NCBI GenBank assembly: GCA_964371055.1
Contig: CAYJLF010000006.1
Span: forward strand, 186,001 to 250,000
Origin: CAYJLF01 sp964371055
GTDB taxonomy: Bacteria > Eisenbacteria > RBG-16-71-46 > CAIMUX01
Length of the DNA: 64,000 nt
Direction of reading: 5' to 3'
The notes under the pieces were generated by a model. That model was not told the origin of the DNA. It did not search any database and was given only the letters and a program-made list of their open reading frames with translations. Positions 43,003 to 53,040 of the stretch are shown here, piece by piece. How positions within the stretch are numbered: position 1 is the stretch's first letter; the number at the start of each line of letters is the position of its first letter. The position numbers and the translations under genes were made by a program.

Positions 43003-45702
43003 ATGAAGAATGGGGCACGACCCGATCCGGACCGGATCCTCGCCCGGATCGCGAGCGAGGAAGCCGGGGCCGCCCGCGGACGCCTGAAGGTCTTCCTCGG
43101 CGCGGCTGCCGGCGTGGGGAAGACCTACGCCATGCTCGAGCAGGCGCGCGTCCGGCGCCAGCAGGGTATCGACGTCGTGGTCGGGTGGGTCGAGACCCAC
43201 AGTCGCGCGGAGACGGCCGCGCTGCTGGACGGACTGGAGACTCTCCCGCCGCAAGTCCACGAACGGCGCGGCCTGCCGCTGCGCGAGTTCGACCTCGATG
43301 GGGCGCTGGCACGCCGGCCCCGGCTGCTCCTGCTGGACGAGCTGGCGCACACCAACGCGATCGGCGCCCGGCACGCCAAACGCTGGCAGGACGCGGAAGA
43401 GCTGCTGGCCTCCGGCATCGACATCTTCACGACCGTGAACATCCAGCATCTCGAAAGCCTGAACGATGTCGTCAAGCAGGTGACCGGGGTCACGGTCCGA
43501 GAGACGGTGCCGGATCACGTGCTCGAACAGGCCGACGAGGTTGAGCTCGTCGATCTGACTCCGGAGGACCTGCTCGAACGATTACGTGAGGGCAAGGTCT
43601 ACATTCCCGAACAGGCGGAGCGCGCGGCCCGGAACTTCTTCACGCGCGGCAACCTCATCGCGCTGCGCGAGCTGGCGCTCCGCCGCACCGCGGAACGGGT
43701 CGACTCCGAGCTACGCACCTACAAAGACGACCAGGAGATCGATCGAGTCCTCCCCGTCGCGGAACGCCTCCTGGTCTGCGTCAGCCCGAGTCCCACCGCC
43801 GCCCGCGTCGTGCGCTCCGCTGCGCGCATGGCGTCGGGCCTGCGCGCTCCGTGGATCGTGGCCTGCGTGGAACGCCCGGGCGACCCGCGGCAGACCGAGG
43901 CCGACCGCGAGCGCCTCAGCGAGACCATGCGCCTGGCCGACTCGCTCGGCGCGGAGACCGTCACGCTGACGGGGTGGAAGCCGGCGGAGGAGCTCCTGCT
44001 CTATGCCCGCGCGCGCAATGTCACCAAGATCGTCATCGGCAAGCCCGCTTCGCCCTGGTGGCGCTACCGGCTCTTCGGCTCGGTGGCCGAGGCGCTCATC
44101 CGCCAGAGCGACGACATCGATGTCTTCGTCATCCGGGGCGATTCCGCAGAGAAGGCTTCGGCCGGACGGCCCCGTCTGCGCCGAAGCAGCCCGACGCGCT
44201 CCTACGCCATGGCAGCCGCGGCCGTCACGCTCACGACGCTCATCTGCCATGCGCTGCTGCCGCGTCTCGCTGCTTCCAACCTGGTGATGATCTATCTGCT
44301 TTGCGTGGCGGCCGTGGCGGCGATGCTGGGCCGGGGTCCGTCCATTCTCGCTTCCATCCTGTCGGTGGCGACGTTCGATTTCTTTCTCGTGCCTCCGTAC
44401 ATGACCTTCGCCGTGGCCGATGGGCAGTACTTCGTCACCTTCGCGGTCATGCTGATCGTCGCCCTGCTGACGAGCTCCCTGACGGTGCGCTTGCGCCAGC
44501 AGTCCGAACACCACCGGCGCCGACAGGAGCGAACCGCCACTCTCTACCGGCTGAGCCGGGAGTTCGTCCTTTCCACCTCGCTCCCCGAGGTCGCGCGCGT
44601 CATCGAGCTTCAGTTCGGCGAGGCGTTTGGGGCCGAAGTCTGGATCCTGCTGCCGGGCGCCGAAGACACTCTGCAGCCCGCGCCCGGCGTGACCTCGGTC
44701 TTCCCCCTCGGCCCACGCGAGCGCGCCGTCGCAGACTGGGCGTACCGGCACGGGCAGATGGCGGGGCCCGGCACTTCCACCTTGCGGGAGGCCCGCGCGC
44801 TCTACCTGCCTCTGCGGACAGCCCGCGGCGCTCTCGGGGTCATCGGGTTGTTTTCCGAAGCCGGCCCCGAGGACCTCACGCCCGAACGCGCCGAACTGCT
44901 CGAGGCGTGCGCGAACCAGGCGGCCGTCGGAATCGAACGGGCGATCCTGGCCGAGGAGGCGGAAAAGACCCGCGTTTCGGCCGAGACCGAGCGGCTGCGC
45001 AACCTGCTGCTCAGTTCGGTCTCGCATGATCTGCGGACTCCGCTGGCCACCGTCACCGGCGCAGCCAGCACTATCCTGGAGGGAGGAGCCCTCCTCTCCG
45101 ACGATGCCAGGCGCGAACTCACGCAGTCGATTCTCGAAGAGTCGGGCCGGCTCAACCGGTTGCTGGGCAACCTGCTCAGCATGACGCGAATCGAGTCGGG
45201 TCCGATCCACCTTCGGCGGGAGTGGCAGCCGATCGAGGAGACCCTGGGGGCGGCGATGAACCACCTGGAGCGCGTCCTACGCGTTCATCCGGTCTCCGTC
45301 CACGTCTCGGACGACCTGCCCCTGGTTCACATCGACGGTGAGCTCTTCGTCCAGGTCTTTTCCAATCTTCTCGACAACGCGGTGAAGTACTCGGGCTCCG
45401 ACACCCCCATCGATGTCCGCGCCTGGTCCGGGGGAACGGAGGTCGTGGTCGAGATCGCCGATCACGGCCCGGGCCTGCCTCCCGGTGAGGAAGAGCGCAT
45501 CTTCGAGAAGTTCTATCGGGGCCCGCAGGCCGGCGATCGGAGCGGCTCCGGGCTCGGTCTCGCCATCTGCCGCGGTATCATCGAGGCGCACGGCGGGAGG
45601 ATCACCTCCGGGAACCGCCCGGAGGGCGGGGCCGTCTTCCGGATCTTCATCCCGGTCGCCAATCCTCCACCATCCGTCGAGCCGGACGAGGCGGACGCAT
45701 GA
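43003..45702 (+). CDS. kdpD: KdpD, turgor/potassium sensor kinase
   Basis: 899 residues. Domains in order: KdpD N-terminal P-loop domain (GAAAGVGKTYAM, DELAHTNA, TTVNIQHLESLNDVV), a universal-stress-like domain (SPSPTAARVVRSA ... IVIGKP), four membrane helices (DUF4118), a GAF domain, HisKA with SVSHDLRTPLATVTGA and HATPase (NLLDNAVKYS, DHGPGLP, GSGLGLAI). It senses low K+ or turgor and phosphorylates KdpE. Its stop overlaps the kdpE ATG. It is complete and of normal size. Confidence 0.94.
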   Translation: MKNGARPDPDRILARIASEEAGAARGRLKVFLGAAAGVGKTYAMLEQARVRRQQGIDVVVGWVETHSRAETAALLDGLETLPPQVHERRGLPLREFDLDGALARRPRLLLLDELAHTNAIGARHAKRWQDAEELLASGIDIFTTVNIQHLESLNDVVKQVTGVTVRETVPDHVLEQADEVELVDLTPEDLLERLREGKVYIPEQAERAARNFFTRGNLIALRELALRRTAERVDSELRTYKDDQEIDRVLPVAERLLVCVSPSPTAARVVRSAARMASGLRAPWIVACVERPGDPRQTEADRERLSETMRLADSLGAETVTLTGWKPAEELLLYARARNVTKIVIGKPASPWWRYRLFGSVAEALIRQSDDIDVFVIRGDSAEKASAGRPRLRRSSPTRSYAMAAAAVTLTTLICHALLPRLAASNLVMIYLLCVAAVAAMLGRGPSILASILSVATFDFFLVPPYMTFAVADGQYFVTFAVMLIVALLTSSLTVRLRQQSEHHRRRQERTATLYRLSREFVLSTSLPEVARVIELQFGEAFGAEVWILLPGAEDTLQPAPGVTSVFPLGPRERAVADWAYRHGQMAGPGTSTLREARALYLPLRTARGALGVIGLFSEAGPEDLTPERAELLEACANQAAVGIERAILAEEAEKTRVSAETERLRNLLLSSVSHDLRTPLATVTGAASTILEGGALLSDDARRELTQSILEESGRLNRLLGNLLSMTRIESGPIHLRREWQPIEETLGAAMNHLERVLRVHPVSVHVSDDLPLVHIDGELFVQVFSNLLDNAVKYSGSDTPIDVRAWSGGTEVVVEIADHGPGLPPGEEERIFEKFYRGPQAGDRSGSGLGLAICRGIIEAHGGRITSGNRPEGGAVFRIFIPVANPPPSVEPDEADA

Positions 45703-46430
45703 ACGAGACGGCACGAGTCACCGTTCTGGTCATCGAAGACGACCCCCAGATCCGCAAATTCCTCCGCGTGACTCTGTCGAGTCACGGCTACCACCTGGTC
45801 GAGGCGGTGAACGGCGAGGAAGGCCTGCGCCTCGCGGCCTCTCATCGACCGGAGTTGATCATCCTCGACCTCGGATTGCCCGATCTCGACGGGCTTGTCG
45901 TCACCCGCGAGTTACGCGAGTGGACGTCCACCCCGATCCTGGTTCTCTCGGCGCGCGGCCGGGAAGGAGACAAGATCGCCGCCCTGGATGCCGGCGCCGA
46001 TGACTACGTGACCAAACCGTTTGGCGTCGGGGAACTCCTGGCGCGCATGCGCGTGGCCCTGCGTCACGCCATCACCGCGGCCGGGGGCGAAGCCGAACCG
46101 GTCTACAGGTCGGGCGATCTCCAGGTCGATCTCACCCGCCGCCTGGTCCGGCTGCACGACACCGAGGTCCATTTGACGCCCATCGAATATCGGATCCTCG
46201 CCATGCTTGTGCGCCATGCTGGACGGGTGGTCACGCACCGCCAGCTTCTCGCCGAGGTGTGGGGACCGACGTTCGAGGGAGAGTCGCACTATCTGCGCGT
46301 CTATATGCAGCAACTACGCAAGAAGCTCGAAGAGGTCCCCGCGCGGCCGCGTTACCTCCGCACCGAGCCGGGCGTCGGCTACCGGCTGACCGAACCCTCC
46401 GAGGAGAATCCGAGGCGCGAGACGATCTAG
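45699..46430 (+). CDS. kdpE: KdpE-like OmpR-family response regulator
   Basis: 243 residues. The receiver has EDDPQIRKF at the acidic pocket, Asp in IILDLGLPDLDG as phospho-acceptor and Lys in VTKPFG. The C-terminal winged helix (TPIEYRILAMLVRHAGRVVTHRQLLAEVWG ... YLRVYMQQLRKKLE) binds DNA. As the partner of KdpD it should activate the kdp operon. It overlaps kdpD by ATGA. It is convergent with the metal-efflux operon, 44 bases away. Confidence 0.92.
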   Translation: MNETARVTVLVIEDDPQIRKFLRVTLSSHGYHLVEAVNGEEGLRLAASHRPELIILDLGLPDLDGLVVTRELREWTSTPILVLSARGREGDKIAALDAGADDYVTKPFGVGELLARMRVALRHAITAAGGEAEPVYRSGDLQVDLTRRLVRLHDTEVHLTPIEYRILAMLVRHAGRVVTHRQLLAEVWGPTFEGESHYLRVYMQQLRKKLEEVPARPRYLRTEPGVGYRLTEPSEENPRRETI

Positions 46431-46474
46431 CAGGGTGCGGACGAACGCGGTCGACCGGCCGGGCACTACCGCCC

Positions 46475-49400
46475 TTACCCTCTCGGAATCCCCCGCCCCT
46501 TCCAGAGCTTGTAGATCGCGGGATACACCAGCAATTCGAGCAGAAACGACGTAGCCAGTCCCCCGATCATCGGCGCGGCGACCCGCTTCATCACGTCAGC
46601 CCCGGCGGAGGTCGACCACATGATCGGGAGCAGCCCGAGGAAGGTCGACATCACCGTCATCATCTTCGGCCGCGCCCGCCGTACCGCGCCGTGCACGATC
46701 GCCTCGTCCAGTTCGCTCAGGGTGCGGAGCCTCCCCTCGGCCCTGGCCCGATCGTACGACAGGTCGAGGAAGAGCAGCATGAAGACCGCCATCTCGGCAT
46801 CCAGACCCAGGAGGGCGATCATTCCCACCCACGCCGCGATCGAGACGTTGTAGTCCAGCAGGTGGAAGAGCCAGATCGCCCCCACGGCCGAGAACGGCAC
46901 CGCCAGCATCACGATCATCGCCTTCGTGGCCGAGCGCGTGTTGGCCAGCAGCAGCAGAAAGATCAGGATGAGGGTCGCCGGTATCACCAGCTTCAGCCGT
47001 TCGCGCACCCGGATCATGTTCTCGTACTGCCCGCTCCACTGGAGGACATAGCCGGCCGGGAGGGTGACCTCATCCCGCACGATTCGCTTGGCTTCCTCCA
47101 CGTATCCGCCGATGTCGCGCCCGGCCACGTCGACATAGACGTAGCTGGCAAGGAATCCGTTCTCGTTCCGGAGCATCGAGGGACCCGACACCACCCGGAG
47201 ATCGGCCACCTGCGCCATGGGAATCCGCGCGCCGCCCGGGGTGTCGACAAGGACGCGCCCCAGCTTGTCGAGATCGTCCCGCAGTTCCCGCGGATAGCGA
47301 ACGTTGACCGGGTACCGAGCGCGGCCGTCGATGACCGTGTCGAGGTTCTCTCCCCCCACGGCGGTCATGATGACCTCCTGCAGGTCGGCGATCGTCAGGC
47401 CATAGCGCGCCAGTTCCTCCCGGCGCGGCTCGAAGTCGACGAAGTACCCCCCCGCCGCGCGCTCGGCGAAGATGCTGCGAGTGCCGGGCACTCTTCCGAG
47501 CACCGCTTCGATTCGCAGGCCGATCGCTTCCAGCTCGCGCAGGTCCTCGCCGAAGATCTTGATCCCGACGGGGGTGCGCACGCCGGTGGTGAGCATGTCG
47601 ATCCGCGCTTTGATCGGCATCGTCCAGGCGTTGGTCACTCCCGGGATCCGGAGCGCGCGATCCATATCGCTCACCAGCTCGTCCCACGAGATCCGGTCGG
47701 GCCAGATCGGCCGGACCAGCGGTTGAAGGAATCCCGGCATCCAGGACGAGTACCAGCGTTCCTTCGCCCGCCACTGGTCGGACGGCTTCAGAATGACGGT
47801 CGTTTCCATCATCGACAGCGGGGCCGGGTCGGTCGACGTCTCCGCGCGCCCCGCCTTGCCGTAGACCCGCTCCACCTCCGGGAAACTCTTCAGCACCCGG
47901 TCCTGCGTTTCCAGGAGCTCACGGGCCTGCGTGACCGAAATCCCCGGCAGGGTCGTCGGCATGTAGAGGATCGACCCCTCGTTGAGCGGCGGCATGAACT
48001 CCGTCCCCAGACGGAAGTAGGCCGGGATGCTCACCGCCACGAGGACCAGGGCGGCCGCGATCACCTTGCGCGGGTGCCGCAGCACGAAGCGGCAGGCCGG
48101 CTCGTAGACGCGAAAGATCGCCCGGCTGATCGGGTGCTTCTCTTCCGCGTAGTAGGTCCCGACCAGCGCCGAGGTCGCCGCGCGGGCCAGCCACCGCGGC
48201 CGGAAGTGGAACGGATCGATCCGGGCGAACATCATGCGCATGGCCGGGTCGAGCGTGACCGCGAGAAGCGCCGCCAGGGCCATCGCCAGGTTCTTGGAGT
48301 AGGCCAGAGGCTTGAAAAGGCGACCTTCCTGGTCGACCAGGGTGAAGATCGGGAAGAACGCCACGGCGATCACGAGCAGCGAGAAGAAGACCGACGGACC
48401 GACCTCTTTCAACGCCTCGAGGCGGACAGCAAAAAAGTCTCCCTTTCTCCCTTCCTGCTGCCAGAGGTGGATCTTGTGGTAAGCGTTCTCCACCTCGACG
48501 ATCGCGCCGTCCACCAGCACGCCGATCGAGATCGCGATCCCGGCCAGCGACATGATGTTGACCGTGACCCCCATCGCGCGCAGCGGAATGAAGGCCAAGA
48601 GCACCGAAATCGGGATCGTCACGATCGGCACGATGGCCGAAGGGATGTGCCAGAGGAAAAGGAGGATGACGAACGAGACGATGATCATCTGCAGGATCAG
48701 CTCGTGCGTGAGGGTGTCGATCGCGCGATGGATCAGGTCGCTGCGATCGTAGGTCGTGACGAACTCCACCCCCTCCGGCAGACCGTGCTCGAGCTCGCGG
48801 AGCCGTTCCTTGACCCGGTCGATCACCTGGAGCGCGTTCTCGCCGTGACGCATGACGACGATGCCGCCGACCGCATCCCCCTGTCCGTCGAGGTCCGCGA
48901 CGCCGCGGCGGATCTCCGGGCCGAACTCGACCCTCGCCACGTCCCGCAGGCGAACCGGCACGCCGTCGGGACCGGCTTTCACGACGGTCGAAGCGAAGTC
49001 GTCCAGGGTCCGCGCATAGCCCCGAGCGCGCACCATGTACTCGGCTCCGCTCCACTCCAGCAGCCGGCCCCCGGCCTCGCGATTGGTGTTCCGCACGGCC
49101 GCCATCACCTGGTGCAGCGGGACCTCCAGGGCGGCCAGGCGGTTCGGATCGACCGTGATCTGGAACTGCCGCTGATAACCCCCGATCGAGGCCACCTCCG
49201 CCACTCCCGGCACCGACTGGATGGCATAGCGCAGCGTCCAGTCCTGGTAGGAGCGGAGTTCGTCGAGCGAGTGCCGTCCGTCACGGTCGACCAGCGCGTA
49301 CTGAAAGACCCAGCCGACCCCGGTGGCATCGGGTCCCAGCTCGACTTTGACCTCCCCCGGCAGCGACGGCTGGATCTTGCTCAGATACTCCAGGACCCGC

Positions 49401-49720
49401 GATCGCGCCCAGTAGAGGTCGGTCCCGTCCTCGAAGATGACGTAGACAAAGGAGTAGCCGAAGTCGGAGAAGCCGCGGATCGCCTTGACCTTGGGTGCGC
49501 CGAGCAGCCCGCTGACGATCGGGTAGGTGACCTGGTCCTCCAGGATGTCGGGGGAACGATCCCAGCGCGAGTAGACGATCACCTGTGTGTCGGACAGATC
49601 CGGCAGGGCATCCAGGCGGATCGTGCGCAGCGTGTGCACGGCAAACGCACAGAGCATCGCCGCCGCCAGGAGGACGAGGAGGCGATTCCTCGCCGAGAAC
49701 TCGATCAGGCTGGGGATCAA
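46475..49720 (-). CDS. cusA: CusA/CzcA-type heavy-metal RND efflux pump
   Basis: 1081 residues of an inner-membrane trimeric pump (HME-RND). The N-terminus begins with a membrane helix; DALPDLSDTQVIVYSRWDRSP is the standard HME block. The proton-relay acidic residue lies in GIAISIGVLVDGAIVEVENA. A Met-rich periplasmic cleft (EFMPPLNEGSILYMPT) resembles the Cu(I)/Ag(I) pumps of the CusA branch, so monovalent metal is more likely than Zn/Co, but this is a judgement. The ATG overlaps the preceding gene stop (ATGA). It works with the fusion and outer-membrane proteins upstream. Confidence 0.92.
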   Translation of the reverse strand: MIPSLIEFSARNRLLVLLAAAMLCAFAVHTLRTIRLDALPDLSDTQVIVYSRWDRSPDILEDQVTYPIVSGLLGAPKVKAIRGFSDFGYSFVYVIFEDGTDLYWARSRVLEYLSKIQPSLPGEVKVELGPDATGVGWVFQYALVDRDGRHSLDELRSYQDWTLRYAIQSVPGVAEVASIGGYQRQFQITVDPNRLAALEVPLHQVMAAVRNTNREAGGRLLEWSGAEYMVRARGYARTLDDFASTVVKAGPDGVPVRLRDVARVEFGPEIRRGVADLDGQGDAVGGIVVMRHGENALQVIDRVKERLRELEHGLPEGVEFVTTYDRSDLIHRAIDTLTHELILQMIIVSFVILLFLWHIPSAIVPIVTIPISVLLAFIPLRAMGVTVNIMSLAGIAISIGVLVDGAIVEVENAYHKIHLWQQEGRKGDFFAVRLEALKEVGPSVFFSLLVIAVAFFPIFTLVDQEGRLFKPLAYSKNLAMALAALLAVTLDPAMRMMFARIDPFHFRPRWLARAATSALVGTYYAEEKHPISRAIFRVYEPACRFVLRHPRKVIAAALVLVAVSIPAYFRLGTEFMPPLNEGSILYMPTTLPGISVTQARELLETQDRVLKSFPEVERVYGKAGRAETSTDPAPLSMMETTVILKPSDQWRAKERWYSSWMPGFLQPLVRPIWPDRISWDELVSDMDRALRIPGVTNAWTMPIKARIDMLTTGVRTPVGIKIFGEDLRELEAIGLRIEAVLGRVPGTRSIFAERAAGGYFVDFEPRREELARYGLTIADLQEVIMTAVGGENLDTVIDGRARYPVNVRYPRELRDDLDKLGRVLVDTPGGARIPMAQVADLRVVSGPSMLRNENGFLASYVYVDVAGRDIGGYVEEAKRIVRDEVTLPAGYVLQWSGQYENMIRVRERLKLVIPATLILIFLLLLANTRSATKAMIVMLAVPFSAVGAIWLFHLLDYNVSIAAWVGMIALLGLDAEMAVFMLLFLDLSYDRARAEGRLRTLSELDEAIVHGAVRRARPKMMTVMSTFLGLLPIMWSTSAGADVMKRVAAPMIGGLATSFLLELLVYPAIYKLWKGRGIPRG

Positions 49721-51075
49721 TGCTCGGCCTTCGGAGTCGTCGCGCCCAGGCCCGCCAGCGCCGCGCGGATCCGCGACTCGGAGTCGAGCAGGAAGTTGGC
49801 CCGCACCACCACCTCCTCGCCCTCGGCCAGTCCGTCATAGATCTGGGCCAGGCCGCCGGAGCGGGCGCCGACCTCGACGGAGCGCGGCTCGAAGTCTCCC
49901 CCTCCCCGGTGCACGAAGACGATCTGCCGCTCACCGGTATCGAGGATCGCGTTGTCCGGGATGGTGAGCGCTTCGCCCTGGTCGATCCGCACCGTCACGT
50001 CGGCATACATGCCCGGCTTCAGCAGGCCGAAGTCGTTGGCAAAGACGAGCCGGGCCCGCACGGTGCGCGTGGCGTCATCCAGGTAGGGATAGATGAAGTC
50101 GATCTCGCCGGAGAGCGCCACGCTCGGGTCGTAGGGCAACCGCAGATCGGCCGGCTGCCCCTCGCTCAACCCCCGCGCCTCGTACTCATAAAACGGCGCC
50201 TCGATCCAGACGGTCGAGAAGTCCGCGACGGTGAGGAGTTCCATCCCCGGCTCGACCTTCATCCCTTCGTAGACCTCGCGCGCGGTCAGAGTCCCGGAGA
50301 CGGGGGCGGTCAGGACGACGGCACGGGAGGGCTGGCGCGTCCGTTCGAGCTCCTCGAGCGCGCGGGGCGGTACATCGAGGAGCCGCAGTCGTTCGCGGGC
50401 GGCTTCGACCAGGATTTCGGCGGACGTCCCGCCTCGATCTCTCGTCTCGAGCGCCCGTACGAACTCCTCCTGGCCGGCCAGCAGCTCGGGGGAGTAGATC
50501 GAGAGCAGCGGCTCGCCCCGGCGCACCGCCTGCCCGCTCCTGTTGATGTGGAGCTTCTCGACCCAGCCCGACACCTTGGTCTGCACCCGGCGCACGCGCG
50601 CTTCGTCCGCCGTGACGATGCCGGAAGTGCGGATCGTCAGCTCCATCGACCGCGTCTCCGCCGGCTGCGTGCGCACGCCGGCCAATCGGATCGCGTCGCC
50701 GCTGAGGTAGACCGTCGCCATGCCGGGCACGCTGGAGACGCCGCCGCCCTGCTGCGCCGCGAATTCGGCGGCCGGCACCAGGTCCATCCCGCAGATCGGA
50801 CAGTCGCCCTTGTGATCGACGACGTAAGTGGGATGCATGGGACAGAGCCAGAGCTCGGTTCTGGACTCAGAGGCCGAGGCGGAATCTCCACCTTTGCCGC
50901 CCGGCGTCGCCTCGCCACCGGCACGCTCGCCCCTCCCGGGCTCTCCGCATCCGACCACCAATGCGATGGCGATCAGCCCGACCAGCCACGCTTCGGGTCG
51001 GGCCAGGGCGGCGCGTCCGCGCGCCCCGATGCCGGCCGCGCCGTCGGTCATCCCAAAGGTCCGCTCAGTGCGCAT
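49717..51075 (-). CDS. cusB: CusB-type periplasmic membrane-fusion lipoprotein with metal-binding domain
   Basis: 452 residues from the ATG at 51075, overlapping the previous stop by 11 bases. A hydrophobic segment ends in a lipobox VVGC, so it is probably a lipoprotein. Residues about 70-105 form a heavy-metal-binding domain (LWLCPMHPTYVV, then CPICGMDLVP). The rest is a membrane-fusion adaptor: a beta-barrel/lipoyl hybrid with VRRVQTKVSGWVEKLHI and TAPVSGTLTAREVYEG. It links the pump to the outer-membrane channel and can hand over metal. It is similar in order to CusB of many environmental bacteria. Confidence 0.9.
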   Translation of the reverse strand: MRTERTFGMTDGAAGIGARGRAALARPEAWLVGLIAIALVVGCGEPGRGERAGGEATPGGKGGDSASASESRTELWLCPMHPTYVVDHKGDCPICGMDLVPAAEFAAQQGGGVSSVPGMATVYLSGDAIRLAGVRTQPAETRSMELTIRTSGIVTADEARVRRVQTKVSGWVEKLHINRSGQAVRRGEPLLSIYSPELLAGQEEFVRALETRDRGGTSAEILVEAARERLRLLDVPPRALEELERTRQPSRAVVLTAPVSGTLTAREVYEGMKVEPGMELLTVADFSTVWIEAPFYEYEARGLSEGQPADLRLPYDPSVALSGEIDFIYPYLDDATRTVRARLVFANDFGLLKPGMYADVTVRIDQGEALTIPDNAILDTGERQIVFVHRGGGDFEPRSVEVGARSGGLAQIYDGLAEGEEVVVRANFLLDSESRIRAALAGLGATTPKAEH

Positions 51076-52273
51076 GTCCGTTCTCCTCCCCCACCGGATC
51101 CCTCCCCGCCAAGGCACGCCAGGTCGAGACCGCGGTATAGAGGTCGGCCTCGCGACGGGCCCGCATCGACCGCGCCTCGACCAGAAGACGAAGACCATCG
51201 ATCAGGTCACCGGCGTCGCCCTGGCCGGTGGTGTAGGCCGCCCGCGCCGCGTCGAGCGCCAGGCCGGCCCGGGGCACGGTCTCCTCGTCCAATCGCCGGA
51301 TCTGCGCCGCGGCGGCCCGGACGCGCGCCTCGAAGGTCTCGATGGCCGACCCGGCGTCCAAGAGCGCCTCGCGCACGTCTGCCCCCGCCATCGCCTCTTC
51401 CTGTCGAGCCTCCCGCAGCATCGCGCCCTGCTTCTGTCCGCTCCAGACCGGAAGCTCCACGCCGATGCGCGCCGAGACCATCGGATCGATCGACCCGCGG
51501 TAGCCGTACTCCGCCCCGATCGAGAGATCCGGCCACCGCTCGCGCCGGGCGGATTGGGTGCGAAGATGCGCCGCCTCGAGACGAGCCCGGGCGACCCGAA
51601 CTTCGGCGAAGGAGTCGGCCGGCGCGGAGCTCGCCGGCGCAGAGACCCCGGCCTCCGGGAGGTGGGGAGCGGTCGTGATCGCCGTGCTTCCCGGCCGATC
51701 GAGCCACGCATTGACTTCGGCCTGGAGTTCCGCGCGCATCGCCGCGAGGTCATCCCGGCGCTCGTCGATCCGGACCCGCTCGAGCTGGAGGCGCACGAGA
51801 TCGAACTGGGAGGCCTGGGAGTTCTGATACCGCGCCGTGACCGAGCCGAGCAGGAGGTCGACGAGCGCGGCTGTTTCCAGCAGCGCCTCATCCTCGCGAT
51901 CGAAGGCGTAGAGGCTAGCGTATCCAGCCCGCACCGCCGCGGCGATCCGGCGACGAGCCGACACCAGGTCCTGGCCGGCCACCGCGGCGCTCGCCTCCGC
52001 GGCCGCGCGCCGGCGGCCCAACTTGCCCGGCCACGGAAGAACCTGGCTGAGTTCAAGCCCAGCCATCGACATCGGATCGTCCCCGATCTCCGCCCACGGG
52101 TACTTGGGCCCTCGGAGGCTGAACCCGACCATCGGGTCGGGAGGCGCCGCCGCTGCCCTTGCCGCTTCCTTCGCCGCCGCCGCTCGCGCGGCCAGCGCCT
52201 CGAGGGAGGGCGCCGCCTCGAGGGCACGGATCACGAGTGCATCGATCGCGGCGGAGACCGCCCGATCATCCAC
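51065..52273 (-). CDS. TolC/CusC-like outer-membrane efflux protein, start uncertain
   Basis: At least 402 residues. Two homologous helical hairpin repeats of the outer-membrane efflux protein family: an N-terminal RALEAAPSLEALAARAAAAKEAA region, then SQVLPWPGKLGRRRAA, and in the second half a DLSIGAEYGYRG segment. The listed start is a GTG at 52273. No ribosome site or signal peptide can be seen there or in the longer frame (open to 52603), which overlaps the previous gene. The mature repeats look intact, so either the signal is unusual, the start is misplaced, or a frameshift removed it. Confidence 0.7.
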   Translation of the reverse strand: MDDRAVSAAIDALVIRALEAAPSLEALAARAAAAKEAARAAAAPPDPMVGFSLRGPKYPWAEIGDDPMSMAGLELSQVLPWPGKLGRRRAAAEASAAVAGQDLVSARRRIAAAVRAGYASLYAFDREDEALLETAALVDLLLGSVTARYQNSQASQFDLVRLQLERVRIDERRDDLAAMRAELQAEVNAWLDRPGSTAITTAPHLPEAGVSAPASSAPADSFAEVRVARARLEAAHLRTQSARRERWPDLSIGAEYGYRGSIDPMVSARIGVELPVWSGQKQGAMLREARQEEAMAGADVREALLDAGSAIETFEARVRAAAAQIRRLDEETVPRAGLALDAARAAYTTGQGDAGDLIDGLRLLVEARSMRARREADLYTAVSTWRALAGRDPVGEENGHAH

Positions 52274-52389
52274 GGTATCCGTCGCGCTTCGACTCCCGCG
52301 TGCGCGCAGATCCGAGAGAGATGAGCCTGTGCCGCGGATCTGGTCGGCGGCGGGAGACTCAGCCTCGTGATCGGTCCCGGCTGGCCCGG

Positions 52390-53040
52390 TCAGCGCGTCG
52401 TCTGCCTCTCGCCCGACGTCTCGTTCCCTGCCTTCCGCTCGGGCGTCCGGAAGGCCGGTGCGAAAGTCACTTCCTTCTCGCGTCCCCGGAGCCCCTTGAC
52501 GCGGATCGTGGCCGAAAGCTCCTCCGGCTTGACGCCCGCCAGATCGGCCTTCCCGAAGAGCGCGTCCTGGTGGTACAGGATCATTCCGCGGCACGGCTCG
52601 CACTCTCCGGGCCGATCTTGTACAACCTCGGGATGCATCGGGCAGAAGAAGACGCCGGTCTTCTCGTCGGCCGGCTTCTGCGTCACGAGTTTCACTTCAA
52701 CCGACCTGCCGCCGGGGAGCTTCAGGACCGCGGTGCCGGTCGCCTTCTCCACCATCGCCGGAGCGAGCTCATCGGTGTAGAGGTAGACGCGAATGCCATC
52801 GGCGCTGACCACCGTTTCGAAGACATGCGCCTGGGTCGTGCTGAGGGCACCGCCGTAAAGAGGAGCGGTTGTGGCCGCCGCCGTGGATGCCTTTTCGTCT
52901 GCGGCGCGCGCGGAATGCTCGAGCGCGACCGTCAGGGCGAGGCTCATCGCGACCATCGCGATTCCGGCGATGGCGGTTCGGGGCATGCGCATGTTCCGCG
53001 CTCCGCGCGTGTGATCGGTCTTTGGGCTGGTCCCATGCAT
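52390..53040 (-). CDS. Exported protein with heavy-metal-binding domain
   Basis: 216 residues from the ATG at 53040 (GGGAGG about 10 bases upstream). The signal or anchor helix is IAGIAMVAMSLALTVALEH. A beta-rich domain follows (VFETVVSADGIRVYLYTDELAP ... LPGGRSVEVKLVTQKPA), then FFCPMHPEVVQDRPGECEPCRGMILY, a heavy-metal-binding domain variant: usual forms read GxCPxCGM, here CEPCRGM. It is the first gene of the efflux operon and may be a periplasmic metallochaperone. Confidence 0.8.
   Translation of the reverse strand: MHGTSPKTDHTRGARNMRMPRTAIAGIAMVAMSLALTVALEHSARAADEKASTAAATTAPLYGGALSTTQAHVFETVVSADGIRVYLYTDELAPAMVEKATGTAVLKLPGGRSVEVKLVTQKPADEKTGVFFCPMHPEVVQDRPGECEPCRGMILYHQDALFGKADLAGVKPEELSATIRVKGLRGREKEVTFAPAFRTPERKAGNETSGERQTTR

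Noticed and set aside
46259..49840. Plus-strand open frame of 1193 residues
   Set aside because: It runs antisense to the RND pump, has His/Arg/Asp-rich shadow composition, and its start lies inside kdpE.
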